A DNA stretch of 64,000 nt from Ascidia mentula (GCA_947561715.1 OX387198.1:18975645-19039644), one strand, 5' to 3'. Numbered from the stretch's first letter, positions 19,571 through 31,955 are shown. Notes: generated by a model not told the origin, from the sequence alone. A program made the numbers and translations.

Positions 19571-21450
19571 TTACATTAAGTTTTTTTGAAGGTGGGGTGT
19601 GTCTTTTTCCTCCCAGTCCACCCAGTCTTCATATTCATCACTATAATATTGCAGGGAATATTGCTGTTTTTCTTTGGTTGTGAAACAAAATGAATTTTCA
19701 ATTTCTTCTTGGCAAAAATGAACTGTGAGGAAAACTTGGAAACACAAATGCCAAACATTTTGTAAATTCAGCATATACTTGACTTCACCAAAAACATACT
19801 CATTCTCAATAAAGTCAATAACATGATTATCACCAACTTTGTATTTTGCACAGTCAATAGATAATTCTTTAGCCCTTTGAATCAAACAGTCACCATTTAT
19901 CTCAGAGTCTCCAACTACTTTTACCGAACATGAAAGACCATATTCTTTAGACTGTTCCCAGCACTTTAGGTATTGTATCCTTTTTGCCACTGTTAAACAA
20001 ACATTTTTAAAATTGTGGGAGCGTTTTATTGCCTTTTTTACTCGCTGATGATAGGGCTCAAATCTTCGTAGTGGTCCAAACTTTAGTCATTTTGGTGTTA
20101 TACAGCTTGGTGCTAAATCAATAAGAAAAGAATAGAAATCATGTAAAGTAACTGATCTAAGAGCTTGAAATTTTTGGAGCAAACACATATCCTGGCTAAT
20201 TTCAAGTACAACTCCCAGGGTTCATAGTTAGTAGGTATCAGATGGCCAACAATAAATGGTAATAAACAAAACAGACACCAAGCTTGAGAAGCAGTTAATG
20301 CCTGACCCTCTAATCCATGCTTCGGGTCTATTTTTGTTGTCATTTGGTCCAAATTTAAACTGTGAATTACACCTTCAAGAACATCATGCATTATGTTCGG
20401 GGGTAAAGCATCGATGACATTGAACGACTCCAATGCATCAAATGGTGATGCGCCATGGACTCCATATGCGGGTACCAACTGGGGGTCATTTTCTTCGGAA
20501 TGCACATGATACTTGTGGCTGCTTTCATGGAACTTTTCTTTCAATTCGGAATGCCTTCCAAGACAAAATCTGCATATCGAGCCACTACTAAAACATCTGC
20601 GAAATCCACCAATCTCATGGCTTCCCAGGTTGTCTGCGGAAATAGTTGCTAAACCACCAAAAAAATGCTTTTTAAAACCATCCTCTAGTGTAATTAAAAC
20701 ACCATCCTTTTCCAAAGCAGACAAGTCCTTAAGTATTGGCTTAAGTAAAGTGGTGTAACCGTACTTCTTCACTGTGCTTGCTTTAATGACAGCAAGCAAA
20801 TGAATGTTTTGCAAAGAAGACCAATATTTTTCTTCAATGTTGCCAACAATGTAATAAAAACATGTAAGCTTATACACACATTTACTACTTCCCAATGGAT
20901 TACACACCTCAACATCATCACAAAAGATCTCCATTACATTTGAAGTAAGGGTGGCTTTTGAATATCATACCATGACTGTAGTTTGACAGTTTAGTAAATC
21001 TCAAAATGCTGTCCAACACATCAATATGGGAAATGTAATGTTGAAGCGATTATAACAATGGAATATATTGAAAAGACTCCTTGCCTAAAGGCATTTGATA
21101 TTTAACTGGTTCAATCAAACCCACAGAAAGGCAGAATTGCCGATATACAGTTTCTTGCCTTATGTTAAACCAAACTGTTTCTATACTTGGTACATCATGA
21201 ATTTCATTAGAGGAAGTTAAAATTTGATATTGTGTAAATACTTTATCAAAAATAGACTTGAACACTGATATAGGCAAAACATGCTGTTCACGACAAGCCA
21301 TACACAGCAGTGAAAACTTTCTAATTCCACCGGATCATCGGATGTGTCGACACAGACCGGATCAGGAGCATTGGCTTCATTTATTAATTCGGTGATACAA
21401 TCTACTTGTGATTCAGTAGAACTGTGTAGGTCGAAATGTTCGCAAAACAC
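19571..21450 (-). pseudogene. CACTA-like transposase, several pieces
   Basis: The pieces in order are 21050-21450, 20113-20934 and 19571-19990. The middle piece has DNLGSHEIGGFRRCFSSGSI, CRFCLGRH and LPPNIMHDVLEG, the conserved region of animal EnSpm/CACTA-like transposases. Sequence around 20040-20100 continues with FGPLRRFEPYHQR and NFKNVCLTVAKR, also typical. The last piece is an acidic C-terminal domain. Frames are not continuous, so the gene is probably dead or has introns I have not resolved. Confidence 0.6.
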
Positions 21451-21904
21451 TCAGAAAATTTACAAACTAACCCGTTTTCACAGTCCTCTTTTGAATGATC
21501 AATTCGCAAATGCAATAAGATTCTTTTACGAGAGTTCTTTCGAGTTTTGCCATCTGGTTACAAACAATATTTAGCCTATACAAAACTTATGATTTGAACC
21601 TGGATCCAATAATTTTGTACTTTTTTCACAATTAACGTGTAATTAATTAGTTAACTGCAATTACCACGCTACTTTTAAATCAACCGAGAATTAACCTAAA
21701 GATTGCTGATTGGCTCGTGCGCTTTCGAAAGAGAGAAGACAACCTCACGAGTCCCGGATGTAAAATATTTCAAAAACGGGGACAAAATATTGTGAATAAT
21801 TATTCAAGAAGTCATGCCACAATTGTATGAACGTAAGTACACATACTTATCTATATTTATGAGCAGTTCCGTGTATTTCTACAATTAACATAACAATCCA
21901 CCCT

Positions 21905-21990
21905 TTACCGAAAAGGTGGATATGGACTTTTCCACCCATGGTTTCAGGGAATAGGGTGGAAATTTTGTCCAAATCCACCTTTTCAGTTTA
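21905..21990. repeat. small foldback element
   Basis: Two arms, CGAAAAGGTGGATATGGAC and the inverse of CTGAAAAGGTGGATTTGGAC, are separated by a short loop. The whole can form a long hairpin. TTTAC stands outside both arms and may be a target duplication. No coding content. Confidence 0.6.
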
Positions 21991-22094
21991 CAGTGTAGAC
22001 TCAGTTCTCCAAGTAGTCGAATTTTCCCTGTTACCGGCGCGTGTCACTATCTGCATTGCCAGAACGAACAATATCGTTGAAAAACGGCCAACGT

Positions 22095-22600
22095 TTAGGA
22101 GAGTTCCTTAAAAAGTTGGTTGGTGGCATCTTGTAAAACCGAGTTCAGTTGATGGCCTGCACAATGGAAATAAAGCGCTTTCGGGTTCTCCTTTAAAATT
22201 CGATTTTGAACCCCACTCACTTTGCCGGCCATGTTACCTCCGCCGTCGTATCCCTGGCCTCTCAAATCTTGAATAGAGAGATTACAGCGCAATAAAGCAT
22301 CTTTTATCGTTTTGCATAAAGTCTCGCCGTCAGTATGAGCTGTATTTCAAAAACCTAAAAAGATTTCGTTGCTTTGCAATGTCACAAGTTTCGTCACCAC
22401 TTTGCTGTTTCACGTCACTAAGCAATTTTCGGAGAACTTTAAGACCTAATAATTTCATTTTGAATTTCCGGCGACAAAAACTTAGTCGCAATGTCCTCAG
22501 CCAAATATTAGTGAATATCAGCGTTAAATTGACCTAACAATTTTTTCATCATTATGGCCACGTAGTGGCAATCCAGCTTGGCCAGAAAAACAGATTGCGC
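22095..22600 (-). pseudogene. hAT transposase fragment (TTF/ZMYM-like group)
   Basis: DLRGQGYDGGGNMAGKVSGV and FHCAGHQLNSVLQDA are the conserved middle of the hAT transposase group that resembles ZMYM/TTF-finger proteins; GQGYDG carries a catalytic aspartate. Upstream codons run to about 22600 with breaks. No full-length gene remains. Confidence 0.65.
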
Positions 22601-22629
22601 TATATTTTTTAATTTAAACAAAAACCAGG

Positions 22630-24920
22630 GGTGACATGTCACCCCTAAATCGACGCCTATGGTACCAAACAAAAATTTGGCTCACAATGTCAAAATATAG
22701 TGCAGATCTGCATAAATTTTCCTTGACGTTTTTTTGCATCAGTTTTTTCCAGTGGGATGTATTTGTGACTTTTGTCACGTTTATACCAAGTATGCGGCAA
22801 GGCCAAAAACGCTTCAGAAATAAGTATATCGATTTCATGTGCTGTTGCAGCTCTTTCTAGGATTCTGAAAGAAAGATGTATACAATTGTAATAAAAAAAT
22901 TATCATATTAAATCGAGTCTCACTTCTCAAAGTTCCTTTTCTTGTCCTGGCAACAGGATTATACTGGAACATTCTCAGCCTGAATATGCAATGAAGTCAC
23001 TGTTATGGCATACAAATTGCTCATGAACTACAATGGAGCAGATAGGAACAATATATTACACTACACCAATTCAACTAGGCAAAACGGCTTTAAATTCTAC
23101 ACTTGATATGAGGAAAAGCATTAAAATTCTACCAGTACAAGTAGTAATAGTATCTGCTGAACTACCATGACCTTTAAACAAGTGCTTCATTATTGTTCCC
23201 CGATCGTTTTTAAAGTGGGCCTGTAGGTACCTTTAACTAAAATACAACGAGATGCAGTAGGTTTTATAATGTGATGAAGCGAAGGGATGAACAACATACA
23301 TTAAAATGATTACAGTTCAACATAAAAAAACTAGTTCAACGTTTCAGGAAAAGCGTGGTCTTCTAAATCTGCTGAATAATGTTCAATTCCCGCCAGGGTT
23401 GACAAAAGCACCAGAAAGGTCGCAATGAACACGTTCGTTAAATAGGCAACATGTTGTTTAGGTAGACTTTTAACCCTTTTGGCCGACCACGGTCGCCTTC
23501 TAGTAACGTCTCATTTAACACGTTGCTTATTTAAGCAACGTGTGAATTTTGACCCTTCTGGCGCCAACCAACACTAAGCAACGTGTTGATTCAGACGAAT
23601 TATGACCCTTCTGCAAAATTGAAATCATTTGGAGCTAAACTACATCTGTGGAAAGTACAACTTGAAAACAAAAACACTGCACATTTCCCTACCTTGCAAG
23701 AGCAAAAGCCTTCTACAACAGCCAAATATGCCCATAGTTAGATATTTTTGCCTTTCCTTTCAATGTGGTTGCAACTGATGTTCCTAGTAACTTCCAACAT
23801 GAAATAATAGAACTCCAGAGTGACGGTACGTTGAAAGCGATGTACCAAAACGTTCCACTGCTCAACTTTTATCAACGCTACATAAATAGCTGATAATTTT
23901 CCAGTCATGCGGAAACATGCTTTGAAATATGTGTCTCTGTTTGGAAGCACCTACCGTTGCAAGCAGTTTTTTTCCAAATTGAATCTAACAAAAAGTCGGC
24001 TTCGCTCCAGACTGTGATGAAAACGTGGAGATGCAGTTAAGAGTTGCAACATCTTCTAAAAACTTTCAGCCATCCCACTAGCTGTGAAAGTGAAACAAAT
24101 CATTGCCTACTTCTCTGCATATTTTATCTCTAAATAAAATTTCGAAATTTTTATTGGCCCGCCTGTGTTATTTCTCATTTTATGTGGCCCGCAATACTTA
24201 AAAAAGGTTCCCCACCCCTGGTCTAAGGAACCAGGTAACTTCACTTAAGAAATCACTATATTACACATGATGATTTGTTTGAGTGGACAATACCTTACAG
24301 GACCATAAAATATAACCAACAAAAAAACTATTACTACAGATTTTAGTGCAACAGTTTTACTATTCAAGTCATTCTTTTCAGTACCTAATATTTAACAAAA
24401 AGTATTTTAAACTGGAACACTTGTGTGGATAAAAATAATAAACCCTCCTTCGCAACTATTTTTCGGGGTTTGTTTTAAATTGTGTTCAAACAAAAGTATT
24501 CAGACAAAGCTAATACCTGTTTCATCACAGTGACAAAAACAGCTCCCAGACTTTGTGGTTTAATGCAAATGACCCAGAAAGAGAACTTATTTTGCCACAG
24601 CACCTATATATAGAAAAATGTATACTTCTAGCACAGTCTTGCACAAACAAGTTTATGATCTCCCATGCGTTGTTAACAAGATTGGGTGATTGTCATAGGC
24701 GTCGATTTTTTAACGTTTTGGAAATGCGCAAAAAACATTTCGTCAGTCGTATCGCCCCAAACATCGGTAAACGAAGCAAATTATGTTTCGTGCCACTTTG
24801 TTAACTAGTGTTTGTCCTGATTGTAACGGTGATAATACAGGTCGTTTGAAACTAGCTTAACGTATAGTATAATATGTGTTTTTTTGGCAATAATATGTCA
24901 CCCCTATATCGACGCATCTA
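22630..24920. repeat. hAT-like end motifs
   Basis: The word CACCCCTAAATCGACGCCTA at 22640 recurs as the partial inverse CATAGGCGTCGATTT at about 24695-24710, and as CACCCCTATATCGACGCATC at about 24900. At 22632 the sequence GGGGTGACATGTCACCCC is palindromic. The right end of another hAT-type element, AAAGGTTCCCCACCCCTG, lies near 24207-24224 next to GGCCCGC-rich sequence. These look like ends of degraded non-autonomous elements; partners were not paired with confidence. Confidence 0.45.
23519..23543. repeat. short near-perfect palindrome
   Basis: CACGTTGCTTA-TT-TAAGCAACGTG can form an 11-bp hairpin. The related words AAGCAACGTGTTG and CAACATGTTG lie within 120 bp on either side. No gene is nearby. 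The role is unknown; it may be the centre of a decayed element. Confidence 0.5.
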
Positions 24921-24924
24921 TAAA

Positions 24925-25480
24925 ACGATAGTCGTTATATGCTTTCATCCCAAGTTGTCAATGGGAGATCTATGCTTTATAGACATGTTTTACTTATATC
25001 TTTTGCTGTGAGTGGATAAAATGACAATGCATAACAAGAATACCCTGCCCCAGTAACTGTTTTCTTATTACACAACTAAATAAAAATTAAACCAGTTTTA
25101 CAATGTTTTCCATTCCTACGCATATGGCTTGCTACCAGCTCTCGCACGACTAAAGCGCATTCTATGACGTCACGCAACAAAAATCTCATATTTTCCTAAT
25201 GTTGCGAATATTAGTGTCACGGAATTATTTCCTACTTCAAAAACGGCCCGGACCCTGCAGTACAAAGAGCCTTACAATGGTTCGCTAAATGGGCGTCTCT
25301 TTAATAAACGGGCTAAAACGATGGTAAAACGTGCATATGACATGTGCGCTGTGATGCTACCCATGTTGCAATCTATGTATGTTGTGATTGTTACAGTGTT
25401 CAGAAGAGTCTGTGGACCCCTGAAAACACTTTGCGGACCAACTAACGACTATTCATGCTGAGACTTGCACAGGAAAATTG
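24925..25480. other. gap, no gene seen
   Basis: AT-rich sequence with no convincing frame and no repeat partner recognised in this window. Confidence 0.3.
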
Positions 25481-25481
25481 T

Positions 25482-25697
25482 TTACACTACGAGTGGACAG
25501 TCCGTAATATAATTATTATTTTGCGAGTTGTACTATAGTTAGGGTATACCCTAAGCATTGAAAGAAAAATAATAAGTGTCTTGTCACAAAGTGGAATTTA
25601 ACCCTACAGAACACAACTAACACAAATGACTTTTTATTCTGAAAAAGTGTTTTCACTACGTGTGGACAGCCCGTAATATAAGTAGTATTTTCCGACT
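25482..25697. repeat. pair of about 47-bp direct repeats
   Basis: CACTACGAGTGGACAGTCCG followed by TAATATAATTATTATTTTGC (about 25484-25527) recurs as CACTACGTGTGGACAGCCCG with a matching tail (about 25653-25696). Together with the central AT-rich part this may be a small non-autonomous element. Confidence 0.5.
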
Positions 25698-25960
25698 CGG
25701 GCGTTGGGTTATGTGTCCAGTTCTTTAATTGCCAATGGCATTCCAATAATACTTTCGAGGCCCAGAAAGTCAGGACTCCACACCATATGACACACGGTGT
25801 GTCAACTTCCGTCTTTTTTAGTCACAAATTTACACGCGTGTTGCATGTCAATCGTGGCCTCACACTTGAAGTGTGTTTTTTCTTTAAAGCTTTAGTTTTT
25901 TTTAAAACACAAACTCAGCGTCTTTTACACAAACGTAGAGATTCAATTGTTGCGTCATAC

Positions 25961-26000
25961 CTGATGAAGTTTCGCCGCACGGCAGACGAAACGTCGTAAA
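25961..26000 (+). other. hammerhead-like CTGATGA...GAAAC core
   Basis: CTGATGA (25961-25967) is followed by a hairpin that can pair GTTT with AGAC and GCC with GGC, then GAAACGTC (from 25988). This order of conserved blocks is that of a hammerhead ribozyme core, as known in Penelope-like and other retroelements. I could not find a convincing stem III with cleavage site, so it may be a relic. Confidence 0.3.
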
Positions 26001-26289
26001 ATACAGTACGTTTATGCCAGAAGAGCAGTACATTTTTAAATGCAATATGCCTGGCAGCAACAGGAATTTCATATTAATTAAACGTAGAGACTCTTGGGCA
26101 GCTTTTGCATGCTATACGAACCCACGTTTTATTTCCGCATATTCAATATTGTAGCAGCAGTGGACTGCAAATATTTGCTTTTAAGTTACCGGTATAACGC
26201 ATCAGGCTTAGTGTTGTATTGCCGTAGTTGGGACGGCTTTACAGGATAATGTTCTTTTCCTTGTCTGTAACTGTATAAACCCGAATTTT

Positions 26290-27910
26290 TTTACCTTAAC
26301 GAACTTTTAAATAGAAGTGTTTTGCCAACTGCGATTGTGATCGTATTGTTTACATGTGCAGTTGTTTCGTTTTCTCCTTCGTTGCACACGGGTTGCAATT
26401 GATTTCGATCACAGCCAAACAAAACCAAAACTTCGTCTGGAACAACGATATTGAAATGCCGCCAGAACCAGTGAAAAAAAAACAATGCACTGTTGCGACC
26501 CTGCAAAGGGTTTTTCCTGCTCCACGTGGTCCACACAACAGAAAAAAACTATACTTTGTAACTGTGAACAGTGGAATTATTGCATTTCTTGTATCACTTC
26601 AAATTTGCAATAATTCTCCGGAAATTTTGCCGGTGGCGCACATAATAATCGAAAGTTGGTGCAATAATTTTAGTTTCCTCGGGATTGCGACAAATTTCTG
26701 ACTTTGCCACCAAACTTCTCCCGACTAGAATGGGAATGTGGCGGTGTGGTAAGAATTCGTATAGGGACGCATCTTGCAGGCGGTCTTGGTACATTTTAAT
26801 TAACTTCATGAGCAAGCACCATGAGATACTGGTGAGCGACATCGTGGTCTTGCACGATGTCACAAAAAAAATTGCAAATCTGTCAGAGATCCTAAAATGA
26901 TTTTTATCGCTTTGTTGCAATTATGCTATTTCTTTCCAGTCGATATGACTGGCATGATGGGATATAGTATTCACTTGCGGCAAAAACAATAGCTACCAAT
27001 TTTTCTTTAGCACGATGGGATGCTGATTGCAAAAAGCATTTCTTCTTGAGCCTGCATATTATGTACAAATCGCACATATCCTAGCAGAAGTGATTCGTTA
27101 CCACTCAAAGTTGATTCGTCTGTTTGCATGCAAAACCGAGGAAGCATTATGTTGTAAAACAGTTTCAATTATTTCTTTTGCGGCTGGTAACGCTAGGTTT
27201 AACTGGTAGTGTGCGGCTTTGCCGTATTTGTTATTAGCTTAGATAAATGGTACGAAGCAATTAGTCCATAATGCATTCTGTTGAGGTGGTTTTGGAGTCG
27301 ACTCGGCTTTATTCAAATCAAATCAATGAAACCATAAAGGTTATATCGGAGAATCGCAGCCAGTCACTTTGGAAGGTGATGGGTTACGAAAGGTGGCCAC
27401 CCGGCCGTACTGGCCAAAGCAAAACCCATCGAAACGCAAACTCGCTTCTCAGAACGTTTTCTTTGGGTAAAGGGGAAAACGGATGTTAGTATTGAGATGT
27501 AAAAAATGGGTGGATATAAACTGGAGAGCGATCTAATGAAAGGATTTATTTATTCCCGTATACTTTAGAATGCGGAAGCCGAAGGGGGTGTGAAATAGGT
27601 TGTTATTCGATGCATTTCTTGTGAAATGGACGTGTACTGTGTCTACCAACGGCTTTGGCCAATTCGAGTTCTAATTTCTTATATAATGACGTGGATTTGA
27701 AAGGAATTTGCCGATCCTCCACCCCAAGCACCAATAGCGTACTGAATATGGGAATATACAAATGAATAGTAAACGTTTCTCAATGTTTAAACGTCATAAT
27801 TTCGCAACTGAAACAAAGTGCCGCATGCTTGTGACAATTTCTTTTCCAAATAATGAATGCGAGTTCTCCAGGTTTACACACCGAGGTACTTAATATTATC
27901 TGATCGCAAA
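26290..27910. other. long gap, no gene assigned
   Basis: Several medium frames occur on both strands (for example 26354-26701 plus and 26594-26920 minus). None shows a recognised domain, and they overlap each other. An inverted stretch around 27380-27420 (GGTGGCCACC, GGCCGTACTGGCC) can form a hairpin. Confidence 0.3.
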
Positions 27911-27916
27911 AGTTTC

Positions 27917-28100
27917 ATGTCTATGGTGGCCCATCGTTGCCACGAGTTTTCATTGAATATAAATTAATTTTGAATAACATTTTTTTCTATTTTGATATGA
28001 ATTTGCATTTCATTTTTAAACTCATTTTCATTATGAAAGGTAAATTTAATTTCATTTTGTAATTCATTTTTGTTTTTAAAATGCATGAAATATCTATCAT
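27917..28100. repeat. isolated end resembling the IS3EU-like element terminus
   Basis: TATGGTGGCCCATCGTTGCC followed by about 150 bases of reiterated ATTTTGAAT / TTCATTTTTA words resembles the left end of the large element at 51784, which has TATGGTGGCCCATTGCTATC followed by reiterated AAAACAAAAATG words. No coding part is seen here, so this could be the end of a degraded or non-autonomous copy. Confidence 0.4.
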
Positions 28101-28486
28101 GTTACACACAAGCATTGCACTTACTAATACTTTTCTTGATTTAATGATCTACACAAAATAAATCCTTTTTTTGTTGTCTGTAAATTGTTAAATCACCAAT
28201 CACAACATGCCACTTACCGAATGTTGTTCTTCTTTGTACTAAAAAATATTGTATATTTAACATTAAACTGTAACATCATTCTGATAATCTGTGATTGTGT
28301 TTTTGAATAAATTTGCAATGGGTTATTATATAAACCTGACGCCTTTGTGTTTTCATAGTTGATATCACTCTCAATATACCTTTAAACAACCATCATGAGG
28401 TTTTCAGGCTTGGCAGCCCAGGCAATGCAGCCCAGCTGGATCATCCACTTTTTCCTGACAAGTCGAAGCAAGATTTGAAAAATCAA

Positions 28487-28559
28487 GCTCCCGGTGAGGT
28501 TTGAACTCACGACCCTGGGCTAACCAGGCCCAACGCTCTACCAACTGAGCTACAGGAGC
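28487..28559 (-). tRNA. tRNA-like gene, copy 1 (anticodon possibly GGT, Thr)
   Basis: The 73-base minus-strand sequence has acceptor arms GCTCCTG / CGGGAGC, D stem GCTC / GAGC with AGTTGGTA loop (A box), and T arm GTGAG-TTCAAAC-CTCAC (B box). The anticodon arm TGGGC-CTGGTTA-GCCCA implies anticodon GGT. One extra base before this arm, and T after the anticodon, are irregular. TTTTT follows within a few bases and would end Pol III transcription. It may be a functional tRNA, a tRNA-derived SINE head or a pseudogene. Confidence 0.6.
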
Positions 28560-28838
28560 TCAGTGGTTTCACGGGGTATATTGTGGCCAAGGTACACTGG
28601 TGCGCAAGCGCACAACTTGCCAGGCAACCTTCACATATACGTAGGGGATCTCTACCACCGTATCAGATGACGCAGTAATATTTCATGCAATGGCATGATA
28701 GGCAGGATCGCCCCACTGCGCAGGTCCTTGCTTGGCGATCACAGCTAACGTATCGCGATCATGAGGTTTTCAGGCTTGGCAGCCCAGCTGGATCATCCAC
28801 TTTTTCCTGACAAGTCGAAGCAAGATTTGAAAAATCAA

Positions 28839-28911
28839 GCTCCCGGTGAGGTTTGAACTCACGACCCTGGGCTAACCAGGCCCAACGCTCTACCAACTGA
28901 GCTACAGGAGC
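28839..28911 (-). tRNA. tRNA-like gene, copy 2
   Basis: Identical in sequence to copy 1 at 28487-28559, with the same downstream T-run, in the second tandem unit. The same reservations about the anticodon arm apply. Confidence 0.6.
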
Positions 28912-29179
28912 TCAGTGGTTTCACGGGGTATATTGTGGCCAAGGTACACTGGTGCGCAAGCGCACAACTTGCCAGGCAACCTTCACATATACGAAGGGGA
29001 TCTCTACCACCGTATCAGATGACGCAGTAATATTTCATGCAATGGCATGATAGGCAGGATCGCCCCACTGCGCAGGTCCTTGCTTGGCGATCACAGCTAA
29101 CGTATCGCGATCATGAGGTTTTCAGGCTTGGCAGCCCAGGCAATGCAGCCCAGCTGGATCATCCACTTTTTCCTGAGCC

Positions 29180-30390
29180 GACCTGAGCCGAAGCATTGGC
29201 GTAAATTATGATTTACGCCTTTTATTAATTTGTTACAAATCCGTATTTCAGTAAACGTGGTTTATTTCAATGTTAACAAGCTACACTTGAAAAGTTATAG
29301 TATCCTTTCTTTTGTTCCAACTTTCAATAACTTCGTGGCGCACATATTTGGCGCGATTTTTTCAAATTGAATTTTGAAAAAGGGGGTGACGTCACACACT
29401 ACCGCCTGCGGAACAGATTGGGAGTTTGCTTGAGGGAATGTGACGATGCGTTGACGGTTATATCGTTAGCGAACAAAGGAATTGTTGGGAGGGCATCTTA
29501 ATTCGGCCGCTACTGTCTGGGCGATGGAAACTTTGCGCTGAATATGGAGACACCATGGCTTGTAATGCATAATTGGTAATGCAATGAATTATATGCATTC
29601 TATGATTTTACAATGCCTTGAGTGCAGTACCCAAACCGATAGACCTATATAAATTATATTGTCCAAACCCGAAGACCCATAAAATAAGAAAGAACATAGA
29701 ATTAAATGTTTAGGAATTGCCTAAATTCGTCATTACTCCAATGGAACAAATCCGAAAAAAGAAAAAATTTGCGCAGCCAAACAGTCAATACTATATATTA
29801 CGAGATTTATCCCGTATTTTTATCAGCTTACCCCAGGGCTTGAGATATAGTTTGGGAATAAATCACAAAAACATAGTTTACTTGTCATATGCGTGTCAAC
29901 GATATGATAAACTTCCGATCTTTATTACCGACAATCAGTGATAACGCTTTTTCATGACAAACTGGGAAAGATCACAGATAGCCAGTTGTCTCCACTAATG
30001 ATTCAGTCATAGCAGAGCTTCACAATCATATAAATCAAACTCAAATCATGTTTATTTTGCGCGAAAAAGCAACTACGCAGATGAACAATATACAAAGAAA
30101 TAAAACGGCATGCCCATGTAAAGGTGATTTCCTCACGAATAATGAGATTGCAGCCAGTCGCACTGGGAAGGAAGGTGGCGCTCCAAGGTCTGAAACGACA
30201 ACGGATCCTACGGCAGTAAATTATACAGTGGATAAAAACACAATAAACGACAAGAGGACTAGAAAGAAAAGGTAAACGGGCTGCTAACAGGGTCGTTAAA
30301 ATATTTAATATCAATCAATCAGCTGCGTTATTTTTTTCTCTACGCTCGGGAATCGGATTTTCTCGTAAGATTGAGACCTTTAACTAAAGG
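29180..30390. other. gap, no gene seen
   Basis: No convincing frame. A stretch at about 30068-30115 resembles 4142-4190 (shared AGATGAACAATA), which suggests a dispersed repeat. Confidence 0.3.
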
Positions 30391-30392
30391 TC

Positions 30393-30655
30393 GGGGATTG
30401 CATTGTGGCGCGCGGGGGAACCCTTGATAAAAATACACGCTCCTCATCTTCACAATGCGCGGTTGCATGTACCGGTTTCCCACTGGCTCTCAAGGTCATG
30501 GCGAAACTGCGAGCATTCTCTATTGTTTATGAAAAAAATTTACCCTGCTATTTGTGAGCTGAAAGATTTCGCCAGCAAACATTTAACTGTTGCAACAATT
30601 GGTAAATTTCTAGACGCTTCAAACCTGGATTGAATCGGGCGTCTCTGGCAAATTG
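30393..30655 (-). mobile_element. R2-like LINE fragment
   Basis: This is the inverse of 41905-42180 with only scattered differences (for example the shared words TACCGGTTTCCCACTGGC and CCTTGAGAGCCAGTGGG on opposite strands). The longer copy lies in an R2-like LINE, so this is a fragment of the same family. Confidence 0.6.
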
Positions 30656-30666
30656 GATAATTAACA

Positions 30667-31830
30667 CTATGCGAAAAATACACAATATAAACACAACACA
30701 AATAAAATTTCAAAATTGGATTTGCGGCAACCAGTTCCTTGAAGTGGTAATTTCCAACGACTTTTCGCCATTTCTTCACTTGTTGATGCTGATGCATCAG
30801 TTGGAAAAAGCTCCACTAGAATTAATTTCGAACTTGAGCACCTTGGTTCCAACTGCGAAAAAATGAATCGGAAGGCACCATCAGCTGTCATCAACGTTGC
30901 ACTCTGCGTTGTAACACTTTCCAGTTCTTTATGCGTAAATATGTCTGGATCATGTACAGTAAACTGTTCCACCTAGTTTTGCAATCCAAGCTTAATTGAA
31001 GTTGCCTTCCTTCACGAAATCTTGCAGTTTATCATTTTTAAGAGGAGAGAATGCCGAAACGTCCTTGCCAGTTTTCGTACTTTTTCTACGGCCACAAAAA
31101 TCTCCTGTCTTAGAATGGCACACTTTCATCTCTTGTCTCTTCCTAGCCCGATACGGTAGACAAATCGTCTGTGTCGGAATCTTCCCCGGTAACCGTTGTG
31201 ATGTCATCGGTATCTTCTTCAGTTGCTTCTTGCGCTGTTTTAATGGGCGTGCTTTGGGGTGATTTATAGATGCAAAGCATGAGCGAAACACTGCTGATGT
31301 TGAGCAGGTGCCAGTTCGCCGAACTTTATCATTACAGATGCACCGTCTGTTACACAGCCGCGGGTAAGATTCCAATAACCCGACCCATTATGGCTCCAGA
31401 ACTTTGCGTCGTGGCATATTTACATACCTTTTGTTTTGAGCTGTAAGTTCTTTGCCGTCTCGTAGAACTTAACATTTCCATTAGGAAATTTAAAACCTTC
31501 GGCGTCAAGATCCTTTTTCATAAATTGGCTGTTTTCAATTTGCCGAAAAGTTACACCATCAACAGCTGCTGATCTTGCCACTGTCTCTTCCAAACTTCCT
31601 TTTTGTTGTTGTGAGCATTGAAAGAATTGAGCCCTGCTTTTGGGGATTTTGATTCCCGGTTCTCCACTGCTCTTTCTTTTCATTTGATGCTTGTATTCCA
31701 AATGCCTTTGCAGCTAATAACAGAACTAGGGCAAATATTGCATTTTGCTTTTTTTGTTCCGGGAATTTTGGTAAAATGCGCCTGGTTTTGCTACTCGAAC
31801 TCTGCATGTTGACAAGATAATATACTTTCA
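30667..31830 (-). pseudogene. hAT-like transposase N-terminal region, degraded
   Basis: Minus-strand frames around 31420-31830 contain a CNIC...C zinc-finger-like start and DGVTFRQIENSQFMKKDLDA, similar in pattern to the BED finger and the DNA-binding helix after it in hAT transposases. Downstream frames (30992-31375, 30667-30972) are Lys/Ser-rich and unassigned. Assignment is tentative. Confidence 0.35.
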
Positions 31831-31955
31831 ATGTAATGTAACAAGTAATAATGCGGATGTCGTGGAAAACACACAACCGAATGACGAGACACCCCGCTGA
31901 CAAAAACAATTACTTTTCGTCCCTTGGGCTTCGAAAACATGACCACTTCTCTCGG

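Larger units (their letters stand above)
14079..21600 (-). mobile_element. CACTA/EnSpm-like element, interrupted by a Gypsy copy
   Basis: Minus-strand reading gives a transposase (about 21450 down to 19571) and then a second gene whose exons lie at 19303-19550, 14415-14620 and 14079-14340. Between the last two groups sits a Gypsy copy (14776-19243) carrying a hAT element. The second-gene exons belong to one family: LPDFPVDIKNTIL...IVDILYCDIVKYTM, then WRNSLINKFKDSRRSI, then RRTFNHRRGELLQG. Joining the two genes into one element is inference from order and strand. No CACTA ends were located. Confidence 0.5.
28394..29176. repeat. tandem duplication of a tRNA-like gene with its flanks
   Basis: Units begin with CATGAGGTTTTCAGGCTTGG at 28394, 28760 and 29112. 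The first two (about 366 and 352 bp) are complete and almost identical; the third is cut after about 65 bp. Copy 2 differs from copy 1 mainly by lacking a short piece near its start. The near-identity means a recent duplication. Confidence 0.9.

Noticed and set aside
26350-26538. A GPRGAGKT P-loop-like word in a minus-strand frame
   Set aside because: The frame is short, overlaps two other frames, and none of the other NTPase motifs follow.
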